Shown: piece after piece, positions 1 to 14,600 of the stretch | Position numbering within the stretch: the first letter of the stretch is position 1 | Layout of the letters: each line of letters starts with the position of its first letter | From: Pagrus major | Taxonomy: Eukaryota; Chordata; Actinopteri; Spariformes; Sparidae | DNA length: 64,000 nt | Reading direction: 5' to 3' | Assembly: GCF_040436345.1 (NCBI RefSeq) | Contig: NC_133223.1 | Span: 11,663,113-11,727,112, forward strand | Program-made: the position numbers and the translations under genes | Notes under the pieces: model-generated | The model's input: the letters and a program-made list of their open reading frames with translations, nothing else | Databases searched by the model: none | What the model was told of the DNA's origin: nothing

Positions 1-329
1 TTGCAGGACCCTTCTAAGGAGACACCTTTCTAGCTTTTAACAGCATTCTGGGGACCTTGTTTCCTTCTGAGTTTGTATAACTACTTTGTAGATTGTATTA
101 TTACCATATCTACTTTGAGTTTGAATGTCTTTCCAAAACTACATAGTGCACCTTTAACCATAATATTTCAAAAGGACTGTAACAAAAGTATTTGCAAATA
201 CTACTTGAATTACTATACGAATGTCGGCTCAAAGAAAAAATTAAGAATCTGACAACTTTTATCAACATAACATTTGTTTTCTCTGAGGCACAGAGGAGGT
301 CAGTTGACTTTGTTGGTTTTACATTACAG

Positions 330-368
330 GGCCAAATGGATGAGATTAAATTGGAGGTTGTGGGAAAG
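330..368 (+). CDS. possible internal exon of an unidentified plus-strand gene
   Basis: 39 nt between acceptor TTTTACATTACAG and donor GTAACAGC, open in phase 0 and reading GQMDEIKLEVVGK. I do not recognise the protein. It is phase-compatible with the next candidate exon at 775-918. Short length makes chance occurrence possible. Confidence 0.3.
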
Positions 369-610
369 GTAACAGCTTTGCATAAGAAGATACAATCAGG
401 GTGGCCAAATTCAACAGAATGCAAGATTTCATTTGTTGTTTAACCAACTCAGTCGCCAGAATAAATGTCAGCAATGTTTGTCTCTGCAATCCACGGATAT
501 GTTTAAGCTTTGCATTTCTTATAGCTGCAACTTATCGTTCTTTGGGTATGGTTACGGTCTGGGATAGGGGTTACGATTACTTAAGGTTTCTTTGTGTTCA
601 ATTTTAATTT

Positions 611-690
611 TTATGTTGGCACAACACCATGCTTATGGTCTGGTTAGGTTTAGGCACAAAAAACAGCATTTCATTCAGCAATCACATTAC
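611..690. repeat. interspersed repeat fragment, family A
   Basis: Contains GCTTATGGTCTGGTTAGG, TTTAGGC and CAAAA, repeated with the same order at 4190-4250. It sits between the two candidate exons at the left edge. Confidence 0.6.
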
Positions 691-774
691 AGTCACCAAT
701 CAAAACGTGTTGTTACTTGCGTTTGGCCTACATAAGTTGCTCACATTAGAGAAGTTTAAAGCACCTTGGCTAAG

Positions 775-918
775 AGAAAAGAGGAGAGGACAAAGCCCTT
801 GACACTGCTGACCACCCAGTTTTGCACTTTCCCCCTCAATGAGAAGGATGCAACGCAGCGGACCCCCGCCTCCAGTTGCAGTGAGGACGATGCAGCTTCC
901 TTCAACTCTAAGACTTAA
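775..918 (+). CDS. possible 3'-terminal exon of an unidentified plus-strand gene
   Basis: 47 codons plus TAA, after a possible acceptor GGCTAAG, in phase 0. It reads RKEERTKPLTLLTTQFC..., with PASSCSEDDAASFNSKT at the end. GC at third positions is clearly above the AT-rich surroundings, and AATAAA follows a few bases after the stop (922-927) with another at 1281-1286. The composition looks like the disordered C-terminus of a larger protein. No family was recognised, and the acceptor has a weak pyrimidine tract. The gene would be convergent with zic2a. Confidence 0.35.
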   Translation, partial: RKEERTKPLTLLTTQFCTFPLNEKDATQRTPASSCSEDDAASFNSKT

Positions 919-1559
919 GTCAATAAATAATTTAAGTTGGGTTCACAGACTGAGATTCTGGACTGTTTCCTTACATAAAGACTATGTCCATAAACTTCAA
1001 CACAGAATCACTGTCTAGAGGGCCTGTGGAGTGGCTCTTCAGCCTCGGACATCTTGTCTTTATTGTTTCACTCATCAAATAAGTTGGACTTGTCTAGGCT
1101 ACTTTAAAGCCATGGCTTGGCGAGCAAGCGATTTTTTTTGTTTGTGTTTGGCCTGTTAAATGCAGTTTATTTTATATTTAAACATGTTGTTTTTTTCCTT
1201 TTAAGTCTTTCACGTCGTGGTGTTATGAAGACCAGTCTCTGGTATTATTTTATTCATTGATGTAGCCTATTATTTCGAAGAAATAAATATTTGTACGAGG
1301 CGGTCCTCTTTTATATTGTCTTATGCTGATATAGATATATTTTGAGACAGTAATAGCTTACTGCCAGTGCTGAATGGATCCTACTAGCCTTTTTCTCACC
1401 AGGACATTTTTCTGTGAAAGGCTCTTTGGGCTGGTTTTCACCATTTTTGTTGTCGGCTTTGTTCTATTAAAGAGGAAAGGAAAGATTTTGTGTATTTTGG
1501 ATTTGTGCTGATATCCTCATAGTGTTGACTGGCAATTATGTGGCAATGATCTCAGGTGA

Positions 1560-2130
1560 AGTTACGGAGTAACACAAAAGTAATGCAACGAGTAGTGTAA
1601 CAAATTACTTTCTATGGGGAGAAAATAAGTAAAAAGTCAAGTGCATCACTTGAAGAGTGGTGGGACGCTTTTTAAATATTTGAAATTTTAGGCAATATAA
1701 TGTTATAGTAGATAATTAAGGTGAGAAAAAAAAAATGCATAACGCGCATCAAAAGGCATAGCCGAGGATACTACAGAGTTGACAGTATAAAAATATTCAG
1801 CATAGACTTCGCAGTAACATTGGTGCAGTACAAGTCATCCATATGCATCACATCCACAACTTGAACACCATGTCAATCAAACAATGTCAATCATCTACCG
1901 TAGACAGCACCGGTGCATGTCGGTTTTATGTGTTGGTTAACATTTCTTGGTGAAAATATTTTTTTCAGAACATGCTTTTAAAAAGTGATGGGGACAAAAT
2001 TGGCCGTTTAAATAGGTCCTCAGTGTAAATGACACCTAGGGGTTAAATAATACATTACTGTTTTTTTCTCCAAAAGTAACAAGTTATGTGTAATAAATCA
2101 CTTTTTTAAGTAACTGCCCCAACGCTATTA
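1560..2130. repeat. non-autonomous DNA transposon-like repeat
   Basis: Starts with AGTTACGGAGTAACACAAAAG and ends with AAGTAACTGCCCCAACGC. The two ends are imperfect inverted copies rich in GTTAC/GTAAC. The interior (ACAAATTACTTTCTATGG, AAGTCAAGTGCATCACTT) resembles a very common teleost hAT-like repeat known to me. No ORF. Confidence 0.55.
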
Positions 2131-2300
2131 GACACAAAAACAACGTAGCTCAGGTTAGGAAAAGGGACATCTTTTGGCTTACCTGATTTACATTGCTCAT
2201 TTACAGATAATGTGGACGCCATAGGACATGTATTGTAGAAATGTTGACATGAAATGTACAAATTTAACAAATCTGTTGTTTGCAGAAACGTTAAATGCCA
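2130..2300. repeat. interspersed repeat fragment, family A (second part)
   Basis: GTTAGGAAAAG, then GACATGTATTGTAGAAATGT and TTGCAGAAACGTTAAA. The same order occurs at 4254-4490, so these are copies of one repeat, here truncated at the 5' side. Confidence 0.55.
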
Positions 2301-4189
2301 AAAAAAAATCTGACAACTGGGCTGTGTTTAACCTGTTGCACTTTATTCTGATATGCCTATAAATAAAAGCCTGCAAAATGAAATAAAAATAAAAACAAAA
2401 AATATAAACTATAAACTATACAATTTTAGTGAAGGTATCCACTTAATAACAGGGCACTGCCTTCAAAACACTGCTCTAATCTGTTAGATTACTGGCAAAT
2501 AAATCAATTCCATCATTGAGAAATGTACAGAAACACTCAGAACCTAACAGGACTCGACTGGACTTGACATTGACATGTCAAGTGCTAACTGACTGCCGGT
2601 CAATACACTCACTGACCAGAAAGGCCTCTTACTGTCAGGGGACTGCGAGGTATAAGGGAGAGAGAGAGAAAAAAATGGAGGTGAAAGTCAATCAAATTAG
2701 CTCCTTCCAGCCCACTAAACTCAGGAACTGGAGGCCGGCAACCAGAGCCTCTTTTAAGGGAACTGTGTGTCTATGGGGTGCAATCTGAGCGGTGCCCTGC
2801 AGAGAGAGGCTCGTACTGATAAACCTGAAAAAAAACGTGTCTGATCTCTTCAGATTTCCATTGGAAATTAAAAATATATCAAGAAATACAATCAATGGCC
2901 TGCATCAATCTAGTTACGGAGTGTTGGTTTTGATGGAAATGCTACAAGGGGAAAAAAAAGTTTCACACTGCTGATTTGCATGTGACAGAACCTACACCAG
3001 TGTGTTATTTGTTTGTCTCCCCTGGTGAATGGAACCCTCTGGAGAGAAGCAGACAGTGGAAATGCTGTTAAGATCAGAGTGATAATGACTTACAGAATAA
3101 GAGTATGCATCAGGGGGACTGCAACTGGTTTGATCCCTGTCCTCTTTCATTTCTGTCTCATTAGATAAACCTGTGGAAGTCAGGCAGCCTTTTACCACTG
3201 ATGTGTTTTAAGACATTAAACACTCAACACAGTCATGTCACAACACATCATAAATTAAATCATCTCAAAGTGAAGGGAAATTTACTGAAAAACTCTCTTC
3301 TCTGTTTTTCTTTAGATTGAGCTCATGTCAAGGGTTGTCTTGTAAGATTTTAGTGAAAAAAAATCAATAAACAATATCTGAAAAGAAGAGAAGACAGAGC
3401 AGGTGACAGATGGCTGGGAGGCTAGTGTGTGTGTGTGTGTGTGTGTGCGCGTGTGTTTGTGTGTTTGTGTAGGGGGAGTAGTGGGGGGCATATTCGACTC
3501 ATTCCCGTGTCATGTCATATAAATCTATTTGAATATGAGCAGTGACTTTTGTTTTCTGATCACTCTTGAATTGAATGTGAGTGACAGCAGAGGGGGGCAC
3601 GAGCACCGCGCTCATACCTAGGCTCACTTGGCATGAATTGTTTTCCAAAAAAAATAAATAAGTAAATAAAAAAGAAAGCAGTCCCTCTGAAACTTTTCTA
3701 ATGTGTCACCATGAATGTTCAGACAGGAAGATCAACCAGGAGAGCTGATTTGCTCTGACTTACAGATTACAGTTTCACATCTTTGTACGTTTTCCTCTGC
3801 GACCTTTGATTTTGTTGTTACTGTCAGAGAAAACAAATCAAATGCTGTTCACCGTGTTCAACCTGCAGGATAAAAATCACAAATTTGCTTTTTTAATGGG
3901 TTATCAACGCTGTCTTTTTAAATAAAGATATTGACTAAGATATTGACTCTCATAGAAGATGATGTCAGGCTGTTCAGCACGATCCTGTTTTCACACGAGA
4001 CTGAATGACCGAACTCACATTTGTATTTGTCTTATCTCGCTTTCATGGATTATTTTTTTCAACCTTGGAGGAACAAATATGCCAACCCAGCTGCCAGTTG
4101 GCAGTGCACATTTTTGCAAGCAAGGGATATGTTAAAACTTTACTTTTTCATTATGCCGCAACCTTATGTTTCTTCAGGTTAAATTTTCA

Positions 4190-4490
4190 ATTTTATGTTG
4201 AGCTAACATTGTGCTTATGGTCTGGTTAGGTTTAGGCTCAAAACCCACTGCGGTTAGGAAAAGATCATGTTTCAGCTTGCTTAGTTCTGTTGCCACAAAC
4301 ACGGCTGACGGCTCGTCAAAATTATCTTTTTTTTTTCCACTACCACGGCTGGAAAACGTCCCTACGTCCCGTCATACCACCACCACCTCCTCACATGAAG
4401 GTTAGCTCATCTACTTGTAATTGGAATGTGATATGACACATATTACAAAAATGTTGATATGACACGAATACATTGCAGAAACTTAAAATC
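4190..4490. repeat. interspersed repeat, family A (longest copy)
   Basis: Combines the units seen at 611-690 and 2130-2300, with CACAAACACGGCTGACGG and CACGGCTGGAAAACGTCCC between them. This matches a dispersed teleost repeat I have seen in many genomes. No coding capacity. Confidence 0.6.
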
Positions 4491-5890
4491 GTAGAAAGTA
4501 AAACATTTGATTCTGGTGACTCTCACAATTATCAAAGGTTCCATATATTTTCCTTTAGTCTTTAACGGGTATTCTTGGTTTTCCTGTGAAGCTGAAATCA
4601 CTCATTAGGAGCTAAAGCAGCACTTTTTTAGTTTTCAGTGATTTTCCATCTTAGTTTGGACCTGATCTGGCCTCTTGTTCTCGACCTTAACTCTGACTTC
4701 GTCTGAGGCGGTCGTGCTTATGACCAAAGTCTGGCAGACTTTTCCAGCATGAGCTTAAAATATGAAATGCGAAATGGCCACGAGGTATGTTCCATTACTT
4801 GCCAGCATTCCTATAAAACAGAAAACACACACAGCCCAGTCACCTCTGTGCTCAGTGTCCCCCAGGGCACAGCTCTGGTCTGTTTGAAGATCAAAGCAGC
4901 TGAGGTAAAACAGCATGTTTACAGGTGTTGGGAAATTGAAAATTTCCTTGGCTGAGTGTGGTTTTGAATGGAAGAGGAAGTCTGCGCTCGTACGTGTGTG
5001 TTGGTGTCCGTGTTGTTGTTCTCATGCAAATTTTTATAAAACATCTAGCATCTGCACTCTCACATCAACTTTTCACATGTTCCAGAGACCGTCTGAGTGG
5101 ACTATGCGTATGCATAAAGTGTGAATACATCAATACAAAAAGCAAGAGGATGATATCACTGTGTGCATGCTCGGTGTTGTGTTCTGCTTGCTGATAATTG
5201 GTCTTTGATGGTACACCTGCTCCTGACTTGAGGAGCCTTGGCTGCAGCAGAAAAGAGTTACCTGAAAATGCCTCGTATTTACAGCGATTGTGACAAATAA
5301 ACACAATTGGCAAGCTGTTGTGGAGGAGCCATATTGAGAACCTCGCTTGCAAAAAGCAACAGCACGGGAGGATGCTGAGTTTTGGGGGAATTAGTTGAGT
5401 CCTAACACTTTTTTTTAGGGAGGGGAGACCACAACAATGAGCACACCTCAGTCAAGAAGCCTGAGTATGTCATTTACTCTGCACCTCTCCACTTTGTGTT
5501 CCTCTGTGTGCATGAGAGGACCAGTCATGCCAAGCTTTCTGCATGAAAGGGAGAGTGTTTAGCTTTTGAGGCTATTTGTGCTCCTGACTCTGTAGTGTTT
5601 GTGTCCAATGGGAGGTGCCTGCGCCAGCTTCCTTAAAGGAGCAGGGGGTTTTGTTTGTTTCTCCGCCGTGCCAGGAGAAGTGACAGCCATTCCGGCTCTT
5701 TCACAGAAACACATTCATCTGTGTGAGAAAAGGCGGCCGCTGAACTCAGATGAAAGGCCAATGGGGGCTGCGTTGCACAGGAAGGCAGACTGTACATCGA
5801 CTTCAGTACAAACACAACATAAGCCATGTCATAGGCAGACAGGCAGACAGACAGAGGGATGGGGAGGGAGAGGGATTCATTCAAAGAGAA

Positions 5891-5956
<66 letters not shown>

Positions 5957-5960
5957 AAAA
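5891..5960 (+). repeat. (GAAA)n microsatellite
   Basis: About 17 uninterrupted GAAA units. The Lys/Glu/Arg-rich frames through it are artefacts. Confidence 0.98.
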
Positions 5961-7024
5961 TATTCCTTCCTGAATATAAGAAAGAAAGCACTGTAATTAT
6001 TATTATTAATATAAATTATTACTAAACTAATGTGTTTAAATTTGAATTATGTATCTATTTCACTCAGTAATAAGATGTCCTGCTGCTCTGCACACTGAAC
6101 GGACCTCTCCATTAACTGTTGAGTCAGACAGGGAAGGCCCTGTCCCAAACAGCCTCCTTTAAAGCATGCACGCATAAATATCTAAATTAACACGTGACTC
6201 AGTAAAGAAGTTCAAATATTTCTGTCACTGCCACTTTAATTCGTATCAGGCCTTAAAACTTTTTATTTTCATTTTCTTTGAGGTTTCTGCTCATTTCACA
6301 GGGAGAAAAAATAAACCCCATTATGCCTGTAACACTGTGTTTTTATTTTATCTGTATTATTGTTGAGTAGATGTTTATGAAATGTTTTGTAAAATAGTAA
6401 TAAGCATGTTGAAATATTCGTGAGGGGCTCGAGCAGGCCCGCTGTCTGAGGTGACACTTGAGTGTGACTATAAATAACACGGGCCGGCGAGCGGACACGT
6501 TCATTTCATTGGAGCAGTCCAGTTTCAATCAGAGGATATGGCGTTTGTTTTACAGGTTTTCTCTCCAAACACGGTCGCCGACAAAACTCTTCAGAGTGTC
6601 TCTGTTATTTCTACTGAGGAGGCCCGTTTGGGAAGTATCACATAAAGAAACGAATTTGGTCAAGTAGATGCGATTTGAAGGTGTGCAGCCAACGCAAATA
6701 TTTTTAAGTGCATTATGAAATTTGTTGGAATTGACAGAGTGCATTATGACGCAGCTATTCTCAAAGGTAAAGGCCTTCACCTGCTTTCTAACAACGTATA
6801 AAACGTGTCATTACGTCATTTAGAATGAGAACAAGGCGCGTGCAGGAGAAACAGGTAGAACTTGGAAAATATTGGTTTTATTTTTCTTGTTTTTTTTTTA
6901 ATTTGTTGTAAACTTGCAAAGAATTTATGTTGCCTTTACAAGCCTGTGCGTTTGCTTCAAAACGAAAATAATGATCCTTTTAAAAAAAAGAACACAACGC
7001 GGCGTTTTAAAGAAGCACTAGGAC

Positions 7025-7036
7025 ATTTATTTATTT

Positions 7037-7077
<41 letters not shown>

Positions 7078-7080
7078 TTT
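7025..7080 (+). repeat. (TTTA)n microsatellite
   Basis: About 13 near-perfect TTTA units. Confidence 0.97.
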
Positions 7081-7526
7081 GTGTGGAAATAATTATTTCC
7101 ATGTGCTGGCTACATCATTATTATTTCACACCACTCTCATCATCTATCATTGAAAAGTCCAGTGAACCCCAAATTTAGTCCTAAAATGATTGCGCATCAT
7201 TACAACCTTCATAAAGTGCGTTACGGCGCTTCATACCTGTCCAGTAAATGTAAAACAGGTGTGGCCCTGTCTCCGTGCTCCATTAAAAATACAGTAAACA
7301 ACCAAAAAGATTTAAATTTAACAAACACAAGTGGGGAAAAAAAACAATTACATGCCAAATAATGAATTATGAATGAGTTGGAGCATTAGTCTGTGCTGCG
7401 GGGCTACTGTAGGATTTTAAACGTTGAAATAAATTATATTTATCTAAACAATTATAACAATCAAACTTGTTTACATTGCGGGGGGGAAAAACGTAAAACA
7501 GTAGTAAATCACACATTAGTGTTGTT

Positions 7527-7539
7527 TGTGTGTATGTGC

Positions 7540-7583
<44 letters not shown>

Positions 7584-7590
7584 CAGAGAG

Positions 7591-7630
<40 letters not shown>
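7527..7630 (+). repeat. compound (GT)n(GA)n microsatellite
   Basis: GT repeats pass directly into a long GA tract with GACA interruptions. It is an inverted partner of the tract at 8038-8117. Confidence 0.97.
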
Positions 7631-7632
<2 letters not shown>

Positions 7633-8037
7633 AATCCATTATGACCAAAACACAACCATAAACGCACTGATCGCTGATGCCAGCACACACGCAGCAGATA
7701 CATTCACCTGACATGACTGACAGGTCTGACGTGTCGCTCCTGCCTCGCATCAACAAGTGCACACGGACCTTGGACACGCAGAGCACACGCGCGCATCCCC
7801 TTAACGCACCGACTGGGTGTCATTCCCTGGAGGCCTGACAGTCGGAACCGCTCCTTTGCCTCGCTCTCTCCCTCAAACTCCAACCTAGCCCCAATTAACA
7901 GACAAACAGCATCAGCTCATATCTGAACTGCGACTGTGATGAAGCTTGAAATCAACAGTGCTGTCCCAAATATCGACGTGCTGGCCTCTGTCAACTGGTC
8001 AAAAATGTGCTCCCAAATACGGCCTGTGACAGCCCCA

Positions 8038-8066
8038 TACCCCCTCTCCCTCCTCTCTCTCTCTCC

Positions 8067-8117
<51 letters not shown>
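8038..8117 (+). repeat. compound (CT)n(CA)n microsatellite
   Basis: CT tract followed by about 18 CA units; the reverse complement of the GT/GA arrangement about 400 bases to the left. Confidence 0.97.
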
Positions 8118-8119
<2 letters not shown>

Positions 8120-8879
8120 GGCAAAGCTCAAAGTCACTGTAAATACAGTTACTGTTCAGTTACGCATGAAGTTGGTGATGAGGTGAATAAATATTTATCC
8201 TCCACTAATTATTTCTCCAGCATGTATACACCGAATAAACACAGTGCCTTGCTATTAATTGTTAATGAATTGTTTTCTTGAAGTAGCCCACATCATGACT
8301 CCAGATAAAAACCTGCTGTGTCCCTGTTGATTGTCTCTTATTGAATAAAGCGTGATGCACAAAGTCAAAGATCTGTGTGTTCAGATGTTTACACCACAGC
8401 GACCAGTCACAATGTTCACTGTCTATAATAAGGTCTGATGTCAACAACAAATCCAATTATTTTCTCGCAAATAAAAACGTGTGTATTCCGGTTTCACGCA
8501 GGTCTCCCTCTTCCCCCGCAGCCCCGCGTGCAACTTTGACGATCCTCGCGCAAATTGCGAATTGCGCAGTGAACTTATTACATTTGGCCTGAGTTCAAGT
8601 GCGACTCCCGAAATATATCACCTACAAGCCACGGGCCCAGTGAGGCAGGTTGTGTGTGTGCGCGTGTGCGTGTGTGCGCGCGCGCTTAGAAGTTTCCTTA
8701 CAGTACAAACAACAATGTACAGGGAGCTGTTAGAAGAAGAAGAGGGAGGGAAAAAAAGCGCTTCCTTCTCCGCGGATCAATATCAGCGCAGCTGGAGCCG
8801 AACAGGAACCGGCATCGACGCACTGTGTGGAGCTGACCTTTCCCACTCCCCACAGGTCATACCTTCCTCCGCTGGAGAG

Positions 8880-9120
8880 GTCACCGGGCCAGCCACAGAA
8901 AGGGCCATTAGGAGGTGATTTCCAGAGCTAAATAAGCCGCATATGAAGCAATAATTTCATGTAAGCCAACAGCAATCTTACTTTACGCATTTCTTTCTTT
9001 TGCCAGAAAAAGAGTTTTCCCTGGCCTCTTTTGATTGGCTGGTGGTGTAAATATGTGTGGCGGTGTATTATGGGAAACGATCCCAAAACGAAAAGAAACT
9101 AATGAGAGGATTTTAAGTAG
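8880..9120. promoter_or_regulatory. candidate regulatory block downstream of zic2a
   Basis: Repeat-poor sequence with AGCTAAATAAGCCGCATATG, AAGCAATAATTTCATG and TTTTGATTGGCTGG. Composition resembles developmental non-coding elements. Low-certainty inference. Confidence 0.25.
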
Positions 9121-10379
9121 AGGAGAGAGAAACAAAACATTTTAATTTTTAGTAGGTTCTAATTGATTTTAGTTAGATATCGTTGCCTGGTTGTAATCAG
9201 CATCGCCCCCCTGGAGATCCTACCAACCTTTTTATTTACCACATCATCCTGTGAGCCAAGTAATGTGAGCAGCTTGTATAATGGGAGAGACTGCGTTGCC
9301 TGCAGTCTAGCAGCTCCACCACACAGACAGAGTGCCACTTGCTGCTACAGCGCAGAGTCGGCCTGCAGCGGATATCCACCAAGCACTGACAAGTCCCCAC
9401 TACAGGCTACGTGTTCTCCAAACACGAAGCGCAACACTTATACCAAGAATGACATGAACTTATTCACACAGATGAACGCTCAGTCAAACAGCCAGCTGAC
9501 AGACACCGACGTTATCCTTCTCCAGCCTATTTAATTCACCCATAGTCTTAATTTATGCCTGCTCAGACTGAGATATTTACTCTTCAAGGAGCCTCAGATC
9601 TGCTCACATATGTCATCATGTGCGCTCACAGCGCTGCAAAACGTCAAATTAAAACACAAACACGCCCGAAGCGTCCTTTAAAACCACCCAAATTAATAAC
9701 AGAGCTACAGAGACATATGGCCATCTACACAGAGCAGGGAGAAGCTCTCAGAGGTTATAAACCCGAGTCAAGTTCAAGTTCAGCCAACGCTTGTGCAATG
9801 AAGTGTCCAGCGTGGGGGGGCAGGGAGGGAGGGAGGTGTGGTGCGTTTACGGGCTGTGTTTTTTTTAATAAACTGTAACCTGGGAAAATATGTGTGTTAT
9901 AAGATATGGTGATGTATGGAGGAGAAACAGGGCTTCGCTGTGCCACCAGATTGAAGAAAACTGGCAGTGAGTGTGCAGAATGAAAGTGCTTCGTTTGCTT
10001 GCCTATCAGTTAAATATCATTTTTTTTAAAATCTCACACACAGAATTAGTTAGAATATTCAGACCATGCACACGGTTTGCTTAAATTCCCCCCAAATCTC
10101 CTGTTGATTTAATCACCACAACAGCCACACTGTCTACAGGGCCTGTAGAGCATGCTTTGCAAAGCTTGAGGTAAAACACCACGATTTTTTTTTAGCCTTT
10201 GACGACAAGAACTGAGAGGATTTTGTTTAAAGAGTTGATGACTGAGTTATAAAGCCTGAGACGTGATCACCTTTCCTCATTGTGCCTGATTCATTTTTTA
10301 AAAAAGCCTGCCAAACAAGACGCAACTCCCTCAACTGCACCAGCAAACCAACAAAAAGAGGAAAAGCATGAAAAAGCAA

Positions 10380-11213
10380 AGGAAATATTTATCACTTGCA
10401 ACACCTTTTATTATATTTGTATGCAGTAAAATTCTTATCACAATAAGGAAGAAAACACCTCTTAAAACTTTGAACAAAAGCACATAACGAAACAACTGCC
10501 CATGTTTAGCTCGTAATTGTACATATTTATAGTAAAGAAACATTCTTTATAAATACTGTTTCATCTGTAGCAAGTAAATACCATAATTTAATTACAAATG
10601 GATAAATATGGCAGTTGATATTTACAAAAGGAAGGGTGTAGGTACATAAAATCGAACGGCACAACGTTTATTTTTCCTCACAATCTTCCAGATAGTATTT
10701 CACAATTCAAACTTGCAAAGCACAAAACATCACAAGTTAAGCCCAGCAAACTAAAATATACATTCACAAGCATAATATTGTGGTCTGTTTGAGTTAAATG
10801 TTAACTTTGGCACTCTTTCCAGTTTATAGATGTTTAGTATAGTACAATCAATTTGCCTTAGGATCACAATATTCAACAGTATAGTACAATTTTTATCGTA
10901 ATATGTGCACTAAAAGTCCAGTTAGAGAAATAGCTACCATTGAAGGAACATCTATACACCAAAGACTGACAAACTATCACAACCAATGGGAAAGTGGGCT
11001 TTTTAGTAATTATTTACAATATGAAATACACCTCGACTATTATACATATTTTCCTCTGTTGGTAATCGTCATCTTCCCTGGCGAATCAAAAATAATACAA
11101 ATCAAAAATAAACAAATGTTTTGTGTGCCTCTTGTGTGCACGTGTCCCAATCTCCTGCTGGATGGTCCAGTGCTGTGAAATGAGTGTGTGTTGCTTCATT
11201 TCAGCTTTTAGTC
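10380..11213 (-). other. zic2a: zic2a 3' UTR (putative)
   Basis: AT-rich non-coding sequence directly after the zic2a stop. AATAAA signals on the minus strand lie at 10672-10667 and 10412-10407; either could end the transcript. The end point is inferred, not seen. Confidence 0.5.
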
Positions 11214-13921
<2,708 letters not shown>

Positions 13922-14439
13922 TATTTCGGTCAGGGGGAAAAAAAACAAAACGTTTCTGTTTAAATCAGCGCAGGGCTCGTGTCTACAGCGAATAAGTTAA
14001 AGAACAAAATCAAATGTTGATGCTGGCGCGCAACGATTCAACTTCCAACCTTGGAAACACCATATCAGGCGTGTTTCAAAAACGCTGCTCCGCTCATGAG
14101 GAAGGAAAAAAAAAATCAGCTCGTCTTATCGAACACTGAATTTACTTCTAGTTAACTTGTGCCTCAGAAAAAAATCCAAATGCAACGAAGAGTTTCCTTG
14201 CGTCCGCTTCTCTCGACTGCGACAGTTGGCTGCTGTTAAAAAATGCACTCGAAGAATTAAATAATTATCTTACTAGGTGTCCTCTGCGTACACAGGGCGA
14301 GAGTAGTCGGAGCATCTCAAAAAACGCTGTTCCGAGTGGGTATGTATTTATTTCTCTGGCTCGTCTGTGTTTATCGCGGAGGGTCCCTGTTTCTCCGTGG
14401 ACTGGCTCTACCTCTTCTTCCGCCCCCTTTAACTGGAGC

Positions 14440-14600
14440 CCGTTCATTCATTCCTCGCCGTCTCATTGGCCACTGCGCCTCATCAATCCCAGGTGCCCCT
14501 CCAATAGCAGGTAGCGCTTTGGCGACTTAATAGTGCAACGCCATTTTCCACTAATAATTACCGCCTACTTTTAGGAGAAGATTTGGGGGGTATATACGAG
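14440..14600 (-). promoter_or_regulatory. zic2a: putative zic2a promoter region
   Basis: Upstream of the zic2a start on its strand there are CCAAT sequences (complement of ATTGG near 14464-14470) and a TATATA at about 14592-14597, in a moderately GC-rich stretch. If the TATA element is used, the 5' UTR would be about 600 nt or longer. The transcription start is not determined by sequence alone. Confidence 0.35.

Larger units (their letters stand above)
919..10300. other. intergenic DNA downstream of zic2a
   Basis: No gene is supported apart from the candidate exons at the left edge. Contents are the repeats listed separately, TG (3424-3470), GAAA (5891-5960) and TTTA (7025-7080) microsatellites, paired GT/GA and CT/CA tracts, and a repeat-poor block at 8880-9120. 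Open frames here lack coding features or lie in simple repeats. Confidence 0.6.

Noticed and set aside
5599-5973. 124-codon frame ending in Lys-Glu-Arg repeats
   Set aside because: The repeated part is the GAAA microsatellite; the rest has no recognisable domain.
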